A DNA stretch of 64,000 bases from Streptomyces ambofaciens ATCC 23877 (GCF_001267885.1 NZ_CP012382.1:992001-1056000); one strand, 5' to 3'; shown: positions 41,785 to 53,710, counted from the stretch's first letter. Numbers and translations: made by a program. The notes: generated from the letters alone by a model not told the origin.

Positions 41785-41848
41785 CGCAAGTAGGGACCGT
41801 CGGCGGCGTCCGTGCCGCGGTTCGGTCACGGCGGGCCCCACCGCCGCG
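41785..41848 (-). promoter_or_regulatory. Fluoride riboswitch (crcB motif)
   Basis: The leader of the crcB operon has the fluoride riboswitch layout. Read on the minus strand: CGGC and GCCG (41846-41829) flank a 10-base loop GGTGGGGCCC, as in the Thermotoga petrophila switch where the loop is GATGAGGCCC; a GCGGC/GCCGC stem follows; then GACGGTCCCTACT, compared with GATGGCCTCTACT. The loop GGGGCC can pair with GGTCCC, a covarying counterpart of GAGGCC with GGCCTC. The last part, CCTACT, can instead pair with AGTAGG at the ribosome site (41760-41755), so control is probably translational. Confidence 0.82.
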
Positions 41849-41961
41849 CCGCGCGCACACGGCCGCGGCTGACGGCCAGCCTAGCGCCGGGGCGGTCCGG
41901 GGGTCGCGTCCGGGCACGACGGCCCATGCCTGTGTCCGGTCCTTGCGCGCGCACAATTTGC

Positions 41962-41980
41962 ACGGTCAACGAACGACCGT
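41962..41980. promoter_or_regulatory. MarR-type operator before 42001
   Basis: ACGGTC (41962-41967) and GACCGT (41975-41980) are perfect 6-bp arms with a 7-bp spacer, 21 bp before the MarR ATG. A second, wider dyad GCACGGT...ACCGTGC (41960-41966 and 41990-41996) shares an arm. Confidence 0.5.
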
Positions 41981-42000
41981 TTCGGTGCTACCGTGCAGGT

Positions 42001-42393
42001 ATGGCAGTCAAGACGGCCGGTGCGCGGCTCGAGGAACGGTGGCGGGACATCCTCTCCGTGCACGCGCGCACGATGTGCGAGATCGACCGCGCCCTGCACC
42101 CCCACGGTCTGGGCGCGAGCGACTTCGAGGTGCTCGACATCCTCGCGACCGAGGGGCCCGAGGAAGGCGCCCAGTGCCGGGTGCAGAACCTGGTCGGCCG
42201 CGTCCACCTGAGCCAGAGCGCCCTGTCCCGGCTCATCGCCCGGCTGGAGAAGGACGGGCTGGTGGAACGCTCGATGTGTGCGGAGGACCGGCGCGGTGTC
42301 TACGTCGCGCTGACCCGCAGCGGGCGCGCGCTGCACAGCGAGGTTCTGCCGCTGCAGCGGGCCGTACTGGCCCGCATGCTCGGCGACGCGTAG
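42001..42393 (+). CDS. MarR-family regulator
   Basis: A 130-residue MarR regulator: DFEVLDILATEGPEEGAQCRVQNLVGRVHLSQSALSRLIARLEKDGLVER in overlapping segments, with CAEDRRGVYVALTRSGR as the wing. Cys55, in the recognition-side loop, and Cys in RSMCAEDRR could be redox-sensing, but this is a guess. ATG 42001 gives a standard MarR N-terminus; GCAGGT is a weak ribosome site. It diverges from the crcB operon 258 bp away and ends 13 bp before the SseB gene. Autoregulation at 41962-41980 is likely. Confidence 0.86.
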   Translation: MAVKTAGARLEERWRDILSVHARTMCEIDRALHPHGLGASDFEVLDILATEGPEEGAQCRVQNLVGRVHLSQSALSRLIARLEKDGLVERSMCAEDRRGVYVALTRSGRALHSEVLPLQRAVLARMLGDA

Positions 42394-42406
42394 TACCGCT
42401 ACCCCC

Positions 42407-42808
42407 TCAGGGGCGGGCCAGCAGGGTGCGCACGCCGTCCGACGTGAGCGTGAGCCGGTGCTCCGAGCCGGCGTCGATGGACAGCGACAGGTCGTCGGCC
42501 GGCCACTGCGCGGCGAGGGCGCCCAGCGGCACCATGCGGTAGCGGGAGACGTACGGCAACAGGTCGGCCATCTCCAGCTCCGAGGTGAACACGGGCACCA
42601 CCTGACGGCCGCCCTGCTGTTCCAGCACCGGCAGCGCCAGCATCCCCGGGTCGGCGGCGTCCTGGTCGTTCGCGTCGTCCGGCACCGGGACGAGGACGTC
42701 GCTGCCGGCGAGCGTGTCGAGCGCCGCCGTGTCCTCGGTGTTCTCGGCGAGTGTGTCCAGTGCCCGCTGGGCGGGCGAGACGGAGTTGTCGTTCGCGGGT
42801 GTTTCCAT
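42407..42808 (-). CDS. SseB-like domain protein
   Basis: A 133-residue protein with an SseB domain (name from a Salmonella secretion component; in actinobacteria the function is unknown and no secretion system is implied). VLVPVPDDAND...GGRQVVPVFTSELEMADLLPYVSRYRMVPLGALAAQWPADDLSLSIDAGS is the family core. No signal peptide or helices. It is convergent with the MarR gene and divergent from gap. Confidence 0.72.
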   Translation of the reverse strand: METPANDNSVSPAQRALDTLAENTEDTAALDTLAGSDVLVPVPDDANDQDAADPGMLALPVLEQQGGRQVVPVFTSELEMADLLPYVSRYRMVPLGALAAQWPADDLSLSIDAGSEHRLTLTSDGVRTLLARP

Positions 42809-43019
42809 GACAGATCCCTGGTCGCGGCGGTGGTGGACCCGCCCCGATGATCCGGCACGGGGCGGTTCAGGCTCGCGTACCCGATCGCCCCGGGGGCAAT
42901 CATCTCCGGCGCCCCGCCCGAGGCGGGGGCGATCATCTGATCGGCAGGGGGCCCACTTGATCGATCAGAAGTGCGGTCGGGTTAGCATATGAGCGCCGCC
43001 TAGCTCGAAAGACAAACTT
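42809..43019. promoter_or_regulatory. Divergent promoter region of gap
   Basis: 211 bp. TTGATC (42957-42962) and TAGCAT (42983-42988, 20 bp apart) could form the gap promoter; TGATCGATCA (42958-42967) is a perfect 10-bp palindrome overlapping the -35. A 15-bp sequence with GGGGGC-ATCATCT occurs at 42891-42905 and 42924-42938, and a hairpin (CCCCGCC-CGA-GGCGGGG) lies between at 42912-42928. Confidence 0.4.
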
Positions 43020-44474
43020 GTGACTGTCAATGACGACTCGTTCACCAGCTGGAAGAACCGCGAGGAGATCGCGGAGTCGATGATCCCGATCATCGGGAAG
43101 CTGCACCGGGAGCAGGACGTCACCGTCCTCCTCCACAGCCGCTCCCTGGTGAACAAGTCGGTGGTCAGCATCCTCAAGACCCACCGCTTCGCCCGGCAGA
43201 TCGCCGGCGCGGAACTGTCGGTCACCGAGACGCTCCCCTTCCTCCAGACGCTCACCACGCTCGACCTCGGCCCGTCCCAGATCGACATCGGCATGCTGGC
43301 CGCCGACTACAAGACCGACGGACGCGGTCTGACGGTGGCGGAGTTCACCGCCGAGGCCGTCGCCGGCGCCATCGGCGAGAACAAGATCGAGCGCCGCGAC
43401 GGACGCGACGTCGTCCTCTACGGCTTCGGCCGCATCGGCCGCCTCGTCGCCCGCCTCCTCATCGAGAAGGCCGGTTCCGGCAACGGCCTGCGTCTGCGCG
43501 CCATCGTCGTGCGCGGCGGCGGCGAGCGGGCCGGGGAGGACCTCGTCAAGCGCGCCTCGCTGCTGCGCCGCGACTCCATCCACGGCCAGTTCCAGGGCAC
43601 CATCACGGTCGACGAGGCGAACGGCTCCATCGTCGCCAACGGCAACACCATCAAGGTGATCTACGCCGACGACCCCTCCGAGGTCGACTACACGGCGTAC
43701 GGCATCGACAACGCCATCCTGATCGACAACACCGGCAAGTGGCGCGACCGCGAGGGCCTCTCCAAGCACCTGCGCCCCGGCATCGACAAGGTCGTCCTGA
43801 CCGCGCCCGGCAAGGGCGACGTGCCGAACATCGTGCACGGTGTCAACCACGAGACGGTGAAGCCGGACGAGCGCGTCCTGTCCTGCGCCTCCTGCACCAC
43901 CAACGCGATCGTCCCGCCACTGAAGGCGATGGACGACGAGTACGGCGTGCTGCGCGGCCACGTGGAGACCGTCCACTCGTTCACGAACGACCAGAACCTC
44001 CTGGACAACTACCACAAGGCCGACCGCCGCGGCCGTTCCGCGCCGCTCAACATGGTGATCACCGAGACCGGTGCCGCCTCGGCCGTCGCCAAGGCGCTGC
44101 CGGACCTCAAGGCGCCGATCACCGGCTCCTCGATCCGCGTCCCCGTCCCGGACGTGTCGATCGCGATCCTGAGCCTGCGCCTGGGGCGCGAGACCACGCG
44201 CGACGAGGTCCTCGAGTACCTGCGCGACGTGTCGCTGCACTCGCCGCTCAAGCGCCAGATCGACTTCACCACGGCCCCCGACGCCGTCTCGATGGACTTC
44301 GTGGGCTCGCGCCACGCGTCGATCGTCGACGCCGGGGCGACCAAGGTCGACGGCGACAACGCGATCCTCTACCTCTGGTACGACAACGAGTTCGGCTACT
44401 CCTGCCAGGTCGTCCGCGTCGTGCAGCACGTCTCCGGGGTGGAGTACCCGACCTACCCGGCACCGGCGGTCTGA
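43020..44474 (+). CDS. gap: Glyceraldehyde-3-phosphate dehydrogenase, long form
   Basis: A 484-residue GAPDH with an extra N-terminal domain (~1-125, helical, with NREEIAESMIPIIGKLHREQD) seen in a subclass of actinobacterial and marine enzymes. The Rossmann motif GFGRIGR (135-141), nucleophile Cys292 in SCASCTTNA, HSFTNDQNLLDN and WYDNEFGYSCQVVRV are all present. Core length is as usual. It may serve gluconeogenesis beside a standard glycolytic GAPDH, but the coenzyme preference cannot be read. GTG 43020 has no clear Shine-Dalgarno (CTCGAAAGACAAACTT ahead). Confidence 0.92.
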   Translation: MTVNDDSFTSWKNREEIAESMIPIIGKLHREQDVTVLLHSRSLVNKSVVSILKTHRFARQIAGAELSVTETLPFLQTLTTLDLGPSQIDIGMLAADYKTDGRGLTVAEFTAEAVAGAIGENKIERRDGRDVVLYGFGRIGRLVARLLIEKAGSGNGLRLRAIVVRGGGERAGEDLVKRASLLRRDSIHGQFQGTITVDEANGSIVANGNTIKVIYADDPSEVDYTAYGIDNAILIDNTGKWRDREGLSKHLRPGIDKVVLTAPGKGDVPNIVHGVNHETVKPDERVLSCASCTTNAIVPPLKAMDDEYGVLRGHVETVHSFTNDQNLLDNYHKADRRGRSAPLNMVITETGAASAVAKALPDLKAPITGSSIRVPVPDVSIAILSLRLGRETTRDEVLEYLRDVSLHSPLKRQIDFTTAPDAVSMDFVGSRHASIVDAGATKVDGDNAILYLWYDNEFGYSCQVVRVVQHVSGVEYPTYPAPAV

Positions 44475-44497
44475 TCCGGAGTCCGGCGCGTGCCCGC

Positions 44498-44530
44498 GGG
44501 GGCGGGGGGACACGGTGTCCCCCCGCCCCC
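44498..44530 (+). terminator. Hairpin after gap
   Basis: A 14-bp perfect stem (44498-44511 with 44517-44530) with a 5-base loop, 24 bp after the gap stop codon. Confidence 0.8.
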
Positions 44531-44625
44531 GTCGACGTATCGCCCCGCCCGGCCGGGGCATGCGTGGGGTGGCGTTCCCGTGAACGCCGTGTCGCACGAC
44601 GGCAGGCCGGAACGAGAATGGGGCC

Positions 44626-46857
44626 ATGGACGGACTGGTTCGGCGCTCCCCCTGGGCCGGGGTGCTGATCTGGTGCGTGGCGGTGCTGAGCACGACCGTG
44701 CTGGCCGCGGCCGCCGTGGTGCGCAGCACCGTCCTCGATCCGGACTTCTACGGCCAGGTGCTGGAGGACGAACGGGCCTATCAGCGGTTCTACGACGAGG
44801 TGCTGGTCGACCCGGTCAGTACGCCGCTGACCAGCGACCTGCTGGACCGGCTGCCGGTTCCGCAGTCGACCATCACCTCGAACCTCAAGGTGGTGATCCC
44901 GCCGGAGACGCTGCGGGTCATGACGGACCGGCAGATCGCCGAGGTGATCCACTATCTGGAGGGCGATCGCGACCGGCTGCGGGTCACGGTCGACCTCGAA
45001 CCCGTCGTCGCGAACGTCGAGCGGCTCAGCCAGGCCTACTTCGGTGATGCGGTCGCCGCCCTCCAGCAGCGTTCCGAACCCGACTTCCAGGCCTTCGTGC
45101 AACGCCTGTCCGAACTGGCCGCGCAGGTGGTGGCCGGCGAGGCGCCGCTGGAGGGCCTGCCGTCGCTGCCGCTCTCCCACGGTCAGGCGGTCGCGGCCAC
45201 GGACGCGCTGATGCGCCTGGTGCCGGACGCCGCGCGGGCCGGCCTCGGTCCCACCGTGCAGACGGCGCTGGACCGGGGGGACGTGGCCTCGGCCCTGGCC
45301 GCGGTCGCACCGGTCGCCCTGAACGACCGGGTCCGGACGACCGCGGCGGAGCTGCTGCGGGAGGCGAGGCAGGGCACCTGGATCGTCACCGTCGACATCG
45401 ACCCCGCGCACGAGGCGCTCGCTCCGGTGGACCGGGCCCGCTCCGTCACGCGCCTCTTCCAGGAGGTGGTGGAACCGGCGGCCGCGGTGCTCTGCGCCGC
45501 TGCGCTCACCCTGCTGTGGCTGACCACGCCCTCCCCCGCCAGGCGCCGGCTGATGCCGCTGGGCTGGGTGCCGGCGGCCGCCGCCGCACTGATGGCGCTG
45601 ACGGTGCTCCTGCTGCGCCTCGCCCTCGACAGCGCGTTGTTCGGTTCTCCGTCGTCATGGCCCCCGTCCGCGTCGGATCTCCTCGGCGACGTCCAGGCCA
45701 CCGCCGTCGACCGGCTGCTGACCACCGCCACCGTCGTGGCGGTGATCCTGCTCGCCGCCGGAGCCCTGCTGATCACCGTCAGCTGGGTCTGGCAGACCAG
45801 GCCCGGCATGCCGGTCCTCACCGATCCGCGGCACGGCCCCACCCTGACCTTCGCGGTCACGGCGTGCGCGCTCGTCGGCACCATGGTGGCCCCGGTGGCG
45901 ATCACCGGCTCCTCCCCGCGCATCTGCCAGGGCAGTGCCGAACTGTGCGACGCGCGCTACGACGAGATCGCCCAGCTCGCGTCGCACAACGCGATGGCCA
46001 CGACGGCGGACCGCTTCATCGGCCCCCTCCAGGACCCGGACATCGTCGGCCAGCTGGACGCCGGGGTGCGTGTCCTGCTCCTCGACACCCACCACTGGGA
46101 GCGGCCGAAGGAGGTCGCGGACCGTCTGAGCAGTTCGGACTTCCCCCCGGAACTGCGGCGGCGGCTCACCCGGATCCTGGAACGCGTGAACCCTCCCCAC
46201 CCCGGTCTGTGGCTGTGCCACTCGGTGTGCGGCGCCGGAGCCCTGGATCTGGTGCCCACGCTGCGGCAGATCGGTGACTGGCTGCGCGCCCACCCCACGG
46301 AGGTCGTCACCCTGGTCCTGCAGGACGGCGTCGGTCCCGTGCCGAGCCAGGGCGCCTTCGAGCGGGCCGGGCTCTCCGACCTGCTGTACGAGCCGGACGC
46401 GGACCCGGACCGCCCGTGGCCGAAGCTCGAGGACATGATCGACGGCGGCCGGCGGCTGGTCGTCTTCGCGGAGAAGGCCGACGGACCCGCGCCGTGGTAC
46501 CGGAACTTCTACCGGTACGGCATGGAGACGCCGTTCGCCTTCCGCAGCCCGGACGAGATGTCCTGCCTGCCGAACCGGGGCGGCACGGACAAGCGGCTGT
46601 TCCTGCTCAACCACTTCGTCACGGCCGGCGGCGGGCGGCGGCTGGACGCCGGGCTCGTCAACTCCCGGCAACGGGTGCTGGAGCGGGCGCACAACTGTGA
46701 GCGGCGGCGCGGCAGACCGGTCAACTTCGTGGCGGTGGACTACGCGACGATCGGCGACGCGCTCGGTGCGGTCGAGGAGCTCAATGCCGAGCGGCGCCGG
46801 GACGACTCCCGCTTTCCCGTCGGACGGTCCCCGGGGAGGCTGCCGAGCGCGGGCTGA
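44626..46857 (+). CDS. Membrane protein with extracellular phospholipase C-like domain
   Basis: A 743-residue protein. An N-terminal helix (~10-33) is followed by an extracellular domain (~35-280) with coiled-coil-like stretches, four more helices (~283-302, 313-335, 360-385, 402-425) and a C-terminal PI-PLC-X-like phosphodiesterase domain (~440-725). Catalytic-type residues: SHNAM (first His), RVLLLDTHHW (acid) and LWLCHSVCGAG (second His), then VVTLVLQDG. The helix count puts both large domains outside. It probably hydrolyses a lipid or phosphodiester at the cell surface; the substrate is unknown. Convergent with the GH87 gene and sharing a strong terminator. Confidence 0.8.
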   Translation: MDGLVRRSPWAGVLIWCVAVLSTTVLAAAAVVRSTVLDPDFYGQVLEDERAYQRFYDEVLVDPVSTPLTSDLLDRLPVPQSTITSNLKVVIPPETLRVMTDRQIAEVIHYLEGDRDRLRVTVDLEPVVANVERLSQAYFGDAVAALQQRSEPDFQAFVQRLSELAAQVVAGEAPLEGLPSLPLSHGQAVAATDALMRLVPDAARAGLGPTVQTALDRGDVASALAAVAPVALNDRVRTTAAELLREARQGTWIVTVDIDPAHEALAPVDRARSVTRLFQEVVEPAAAVLCAAALTLLWLTTPSPARRRLMPLGWVPAAAAALMALTVLLLRLALDSALFGSPSSWPPSASDLLGDVQATAVDRLLTTATVVAVILLAAGALLITVSWVWQTRPGMPVLTDPRHGPTLTFAVTACALVGTMVAPVAITGSSPRICQGSAELCDARYDEIAQLASHNAMATTADRFIGPLQDPDIVGQLDAGVRVLLLDTHHWERPKEVADRLSSSDFPPELRRRLTRILERVNPPHPGLWLCHSVCGAGALDLVPTLRQIGDWLRAHPTEVVTLVLQDGVGPVPSQGAFERAGLSDLLYEPDADPDRPWPKLEDMIDGGRRLVVFAEKADGPAPWYRNFYRYGMETPFAFRSPDEMSCLPNRGGTDKRLFLLNHFVTAGGGRRLDAGLVNSRQRVLERAHNCERRRGRPVNFVAVDYATIGDALGAVEELNAERRRDDSRFPVGRSPGRLPSAG

Positions 46858-46881
46858 ACGCGGCCCCGCGAGAACGGCGTG

Positions 46882-46920
46882 CCGCCCGGCGACGCGGTGG
46901 TGCTCCGCGTCGCCGGGCGG
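46882..46920. terminator. Bidirectional terminator
   Basis: A perfect 16-bp stem (46882-46897 with 46905-46920) with a 7-base loop between two convergent genes (stops at 46857 and 46958). Confidence 0.85.
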
Positions 46921-46957
46921 GTGCCTCCGGCGGCCCTGGGGCGGGCCGCCGGTCATC

Positions 46958-49900
46958 TCACCTGTCGATCCTGAACTGGGAGCCCGGTTCGATCCGGACG
47001 TCCTCCTCGGCCGAGCCGGTGATCGTGACGTCGGTCAGGGTGGCGCTGCCGCGGGCGCCGCTCATCGCGAGGATGCCGGAGCCGTTGTTCGACCGGTCGA
47101 TGCGGACGCCGGAGATCTTCACGTCCGGCATCGCCCCGCCTCCCGTCTTGAACTGGATGCCGTCGTACGTCGAGTCGAGGATCTCCGTGTCCCGGATGGT
47201 GACGCCCGGGATGTCCTGGCCCTGCGCGAAGAGCGTGATGGCGCCGAACTCCTGCGCCTCGCCCCAGAACGCGCCCCCGGTGCGGTGCAGGGCGTTGCCC
47301 GCGATCAGGGTCTGCCCGGAGAAGGGCAGCGGGTCGTGGTCGGTGGCGAGCATGATGCCGGGGTAGTTCATGGTGTCGGAGATGACGTTGTTCTCGATCG
47401 TGTTGCCGTGACCGCCGTACACCGCGATGCCGTTGGCCCGCCACGGGAGCTGGATCGTGTTGTTGCGGAAGTGGTTGTCGTGGCCGACGTCCACGGAGGG
47501 GTCCTTCACGTACTTGCTGGCCCACACGGCGAGCGAATCGTCACCGGTGTTGCGGAAGGACGAGTTGTGGACCGTGGAGTTGCGGGTGCCGTTGGCGAAG
47601 TTGATGCCGTCGGCGTAGGTGTTGCGGACGCGCATGCCGGTGAACTCCAGGCCGTCACCGGGACCCCACAGCTCGGGGATGTTGGAGTAGTCGCGGCCGG
47701 CCCAGACGCCGACGTTGGCGTGCTCGATCCACACGTTGCTGATCTTGGTGCCCTTGCCGAAGCGGCCGTTGAGCCCGACGCCGCCCTCGTGGTTGCCGTC
47801 GCCGCCGCGGATGGTGCCGGAGCCGAAGATGGCGAGGTCGGATATCTGGGTGTTGTGGTCGATGTCGAAGCCGAAGTTGCCCTCGTGCGGGTGGTTGATG
47901 CCGCCGGCCTCGTGCGGCGGCGTCAGGGTGTGGAGCTGGGAGTGCCACATGCCCGCACCGCGGATGGTGACGTCCCGGATGCCGACCTGGTTGTGCTGGC
48001 CGCGGTTCTGCGGGTCGTCGGTGAGGATCTTCTGCTCCTGGCGCCACTGCCCGGCCGGGATCCACACGCAGGGGATCTGGCCGTTCTGGTCGGCGGTGAC
48101 GGCGCGCTGGAGGGCGTCCGTGTCGTCGAGTCCGTCACCGGGGACGGCTCCGTACTCGGTGATCGAGACGCAGTTCGCCGGCTTGGGGGCCGGGGGCGCG
48201 ACCTGCTCCAGGTCGATCAGGTCGATGACGTAGAAGGCGGCCGAGTCGCCCGCGTCCCGCTGGAGGCGGAACTGGGTGCCCTGCGGGAAGGTCTTCGTCA
48301 GCAGCGCGTGGGACTCGTCGAAGAGTCGTCGTGCGTCGCCGCCGGGGCGGTTGGTGAGGCCCTCGGGGTCGTCGGTGTTGCCGTACAGCCAGCTGTGCTT
48401 GGACGACAGGCTGAGCTTCTGCACGAAGGCGCCGTCGGCGTAGAGGCTGAGGGTGGCCTGCGTGCCCCCGCCGCCGGGGGCGTCCGGGACGGAGTTGCGT
48501 ACGACGATGGAGTTGGTGGGCGTGGTGGAGGTGAACTCGACGTACTGGCCCGTGGAGTCGAGCCGTACGGACTTGCGGCCCGAGGACTCGGTTCCGAAGT
48601 TGGTGTGTCCGAAGGTGCGCTTGGCGTCGGTGGTGAGCAGGGTGCCGTTGTGACGGCCGTTCTCCGCCTCGTACTCGGTGTACGGCACGGCGGCGCCGCG
48701 TCCGACGACGAGGGACTTGGCGAGCACGTTGTTGTTCTCGTTGGTCTCGGTGACGACACCGGTCGCGTCGGCCGTGGCGGAGAGCGTGACCCCGCCGCCG
48801 GTCGCCGTCCAGGTGCCGCTGACCGGCACGTTCACCGTGGCACCGGCGGCCACCTGGCCGGTGGTGCCGTCGAGCGTGGTGGAGCCGGCCTGGAGGCGGG
48901 TCACCGAGCCCGCCGCCGCGGCGCTGGTGCCGCGGTTGTGCACGGCGACGGTGAAGGAGACCCGGGCGCCCACCGCCGGGTTGGCCGGGCTGGTGGTGAT
49001 CGAGCGCACCTCCAGGTCGGGGCCGGGTGCCCGGTCGACGGTCAGTCGGCCCGTGGCGGTACGGCTGTTGTTGGTGTCGTCCAGTTCGGCGACGGTGTCG
49101 CGCGGGTCGGCCACCGCGGCGACCGCGTAGCTGCCGGCCGCGTGGGTGCCGGTGGAGACCGCCACCACGGCGGACCGGCCGGGGTCGAGCGCGGGGACGG
49201 CGGCGCTGCCGGCGGCCCGTCCCTCGACGGTGACCTCGGTGGTCGTGGCGGCCGAGCGCGCGGTTCCGGCGTTGCGGACCGTGGCGTTCACGGTGACCGC
49301 GTCGCGCTCCGAGGGCGCGGCGGGTGACCAGTCGAGGCCGGTGACGGTCAGGTCGGGCGCGGGCGCCGCGGTGCCGACCACCTGGAACTCGGCGACCTGG
49401 CCGCCGGGCGCGCCGGTGTTGGAGAAGAACCGGAGCCGTACGTCGGACACGCGGCCGGTGACCGGGAGGGTGACCGTGTTGCCCTGGCCGGGGCTGAAGG
49501 AGTAGTCGGCGCGGGCGCGCAGCGAGGTGAAGTCGCCTCCGCCCTGCTGCCGGCCGAGGACCTGGATGCCCTGGGTCCGGGCGGCCCAGACGGGGTCCGG
49601 GTTGAGCTTGACGACCACGGCGCTGACGTCCGCGTCGGCGCCGAGCTTCACGGTGAGGTCGGCGGGGTGGCCGGACGCCTCCCAGTAGGTGGAGGTGGAG
49701 TCGTCGGTGGCGTTGGCCGCGACGTAGGACTGCACGGACGAGGTGGCCTCGGCGGGCTTGTTGCGGGCCAGGTTGGTGCCGGCGGGCGGCGGCTCGGTGG
49801 CCACGTCGTCGCCGTAGACCTCCAGTTCGGAGAGTTGTGCGGCGTTCCAGCCGGTGTTGCCGGTGACGTGCACGCGCACGTAGCGCGCGTCGGTGGGCGA

Positions 49901-50341
49901 GGCGAGGTCCACGGCCACGGTGTTGGCCTGCGCCGGGCCGAACGCCCTCGCGGCCGAGGCGGCGAGCGTGCGGAAGGTGGAGCCGTCGGTGCTGCCCTGG
50001 AGGGAGAGGCTCTGGGTGCGGCTCTCCCAGCCGGCGGGCAGCTTGAGGACGACCCGGTCGACGTCGCGGGCGGTGCCGAGGTCGACCTGCACCCACTGCG
50101 GGAAGGAACCGGCCGGGCCCTCCCAGTAGGTCGCCTGGGTGCCGTCGGTGGCGTTGCCGGCCGGGTAGGCGCCGTGCGAGCCGCCCGCCGTGGCCGGGCG
50201 GCCGAGGGCGAGGTTGACGTCGGCGACGGCCGTCGCGGCCCGGGCGGTGGCCGCGAACGGCAGCGGGAGCAGCCCGACCGTCATCAGCCCGGCCACGACG
50301 GCGCCCGTCAGCGGCCGTCGGCCGAGGGATCTCCATCTCAT
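46958..50341 (-). CDS. Secreted alpha-1,3-glucanase, GH87 family
   Basis: A 1127-residue exported multidomain enzyme. Signal peptide 1-~36 (RWRSLGRRPL then FAATARA); two discoidin/F5-8C carbohydrate-binding domains (~40-180 and ~190-330); two CARDB-type Ig-like domains (~335-560); a CBM35/6-like domain (YTEYEAENGRHNG, LDSTGQYVEF; ~570-720); and a right-handed beta-helix catalytic domain (~725-1110). Asp in YADGIN and the pair in GDDSLA are 23 and 24 residues apart, the same spacing as the Asp1067/1090/1091 triad of Bacillus Agl-KA. It attacks fungal or bacterial alpha-1,3-glucan. ATG 50341 is chosen because GAGGA lies just ahead; upstream ATGs lack this. Confidence 0.85.
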   Translation of the reverse strand: MRWRSLGRRPLTGAVVAGLMTVGLLPLPFAATARAATAVADVNLALGRPATAGGSHGAYPAGNATDGTQATYWEGPAGSFPQWVQVDLGTARDVDRVVLKLPAGWESRTQSLSLQGSTDGSTFRTLAASAARAFGPAQANTVAVDLASPTDARYVRVHVTGNTGWNAAQLSELEVYGDDVATEPPPAGTNLARNKPAEATSSVQSYVAANATDDSTSTYWEASGHPADLTVKLGADADVSAVVVKLNPDPVWAARTQGIQVLGRQQGGGDFTSLRARADYSFSPGQGNTVTLPVTGRVSDVRLRFFSNTGAPGGQVAEFQVVGTAAPAPDLTVTGLDWSPAAPSERDAVTVNATVRNAGTARSAATTTEVTVEGRAAGSAAVPALDPGRSAVVAVSTGTHAAGSYAVAAVADPRDTVAELDDTNNSRTATGRLTVDRAPGPDLEVRSITTSPANPAVGARVSFTVAVHNRGTSAAAAGSVTRLQAGSTTLDGTTGQVAAGATVNVPVSGTWTATGGGVTLSATADATGVVTETNENNNVLAKSLVVGRGAAVPYTEYEAENGRHNGTLLTTDAKRTFGHTNFGTESSGRKSVRLDSTGQYVEFTSTTPTNSIVVRNSVPDAPGGGGTQATLSLYADGAFVQKLSLSSKHSWLYGNTDDPEGLTNRPGGDARRLFDESHALLTKTFPQGTQFRLQRDAGDSAAFYVIDLIDLEQVAPPAPKPANCVSITEYGAVPGDGLDDTDALQRAVTADQNGQIPCVWIPAGQWRQEQKILTDDPQNRGQHNQVGIRDVTIRGAGMWHSQLHTLTPPHEAGGINHPHEGNFGFDIDHNTQISDLAIFGSGTIRGGDGNHEGGVGLNGRFGKGTKISNVWIEHANVGVWAGRDYSNIPELWGPGDGLEFTGMRVRNTYADGINFANGTRNSTVHNSSFRNTGDDSLAVWASKYVKDPSVDVGHDNHFRNNTIQLPWRANGIAVYGGHGNTIENNVISDTMNYPGIMLATDHDPLPFSGQTLIAGNALHRTGGAFWGEAQEFGAITLFAQGQDIPGVTIRDTEILDSTYDGIQFKTGGGAMPDVKISGVRIDRSNNGSGILAMSGARGSATLTDVTITGSAEEDVRIEPGSQFRIDR

Positions 50342-50715
50342 GGGGGTCCTCATGTTCCGTGGGGAGGCGGGGAGCACGACAGGCCGGCGAGAAAGGGGAG
50401 ACACCGACCATGCGCGCCAATTGAGCAGGACAGTCGATTCTTTGCGGAAAGCGCGTCATCAGGTTTCTAGTGCGTCACCGCTTTGTCAACGGTCCCCGCC
50501 ACGACGGGATTTGGGCCGCAAAGAGCTTGCGCTGCTTGCGTTCTCCTTGCGTGGCTGTGAGCTGGGGAGTGGGCGTCGCAGCCGGTTCACGGCGGGGCGG
50601 CAACCACGTATCGAGCGCAAGTCGTGCACGGACACGAGAAACAGAAGGGCCGGCCCGACACCCTCAGGTGTCGGGCCGGCCCTTGCCGGTCGAGGAGCCC
50701 TCCAGGGGGCCTCGG
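50342..50715. other. Gap between GH87 and argG
   Basis: 374 bp. It contains the GH87 promoter area, where CTTGCG is repeated at 50527, 50536 and 50547 (CGCAAG on the gene strand), and the argG terminator at 50645-50684. No gene. Confidence 0.45.
50645..50684 (-). terminator. argG terminator
   Basis: An 18-bp perfect stem (50645-50662 with 50667-50684) and a 4-base loop, 32 bp after the argG stop; on the argG strand it is followed by TTCTGTTTCTC, a U-rich tail. Confidence 0.88.

Positions 50716-53706
<2,991 letters not shown>

Positions 53707-53710
<4 letters not shown>

Noticed and set aside
42407..42808. SseB-like protein as part of a type III secretion system
   Set aside because: The domain name comes from Salmonella, but no secretion genes are present and the organism is Gram-positive.
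46958..50341. Pectate lyase-type right-handed beta-helix enzyme
   Set aside because: The Asp spacing and the modular architecture fit GH87 better than polysaccharide lyases.
48135..50459. A 774-codon antisense-frame reading over the GH87 gene
   Set aside because: Arg/Pro-rich low-complexity product without domains; frame shadow of the GH87 gene.
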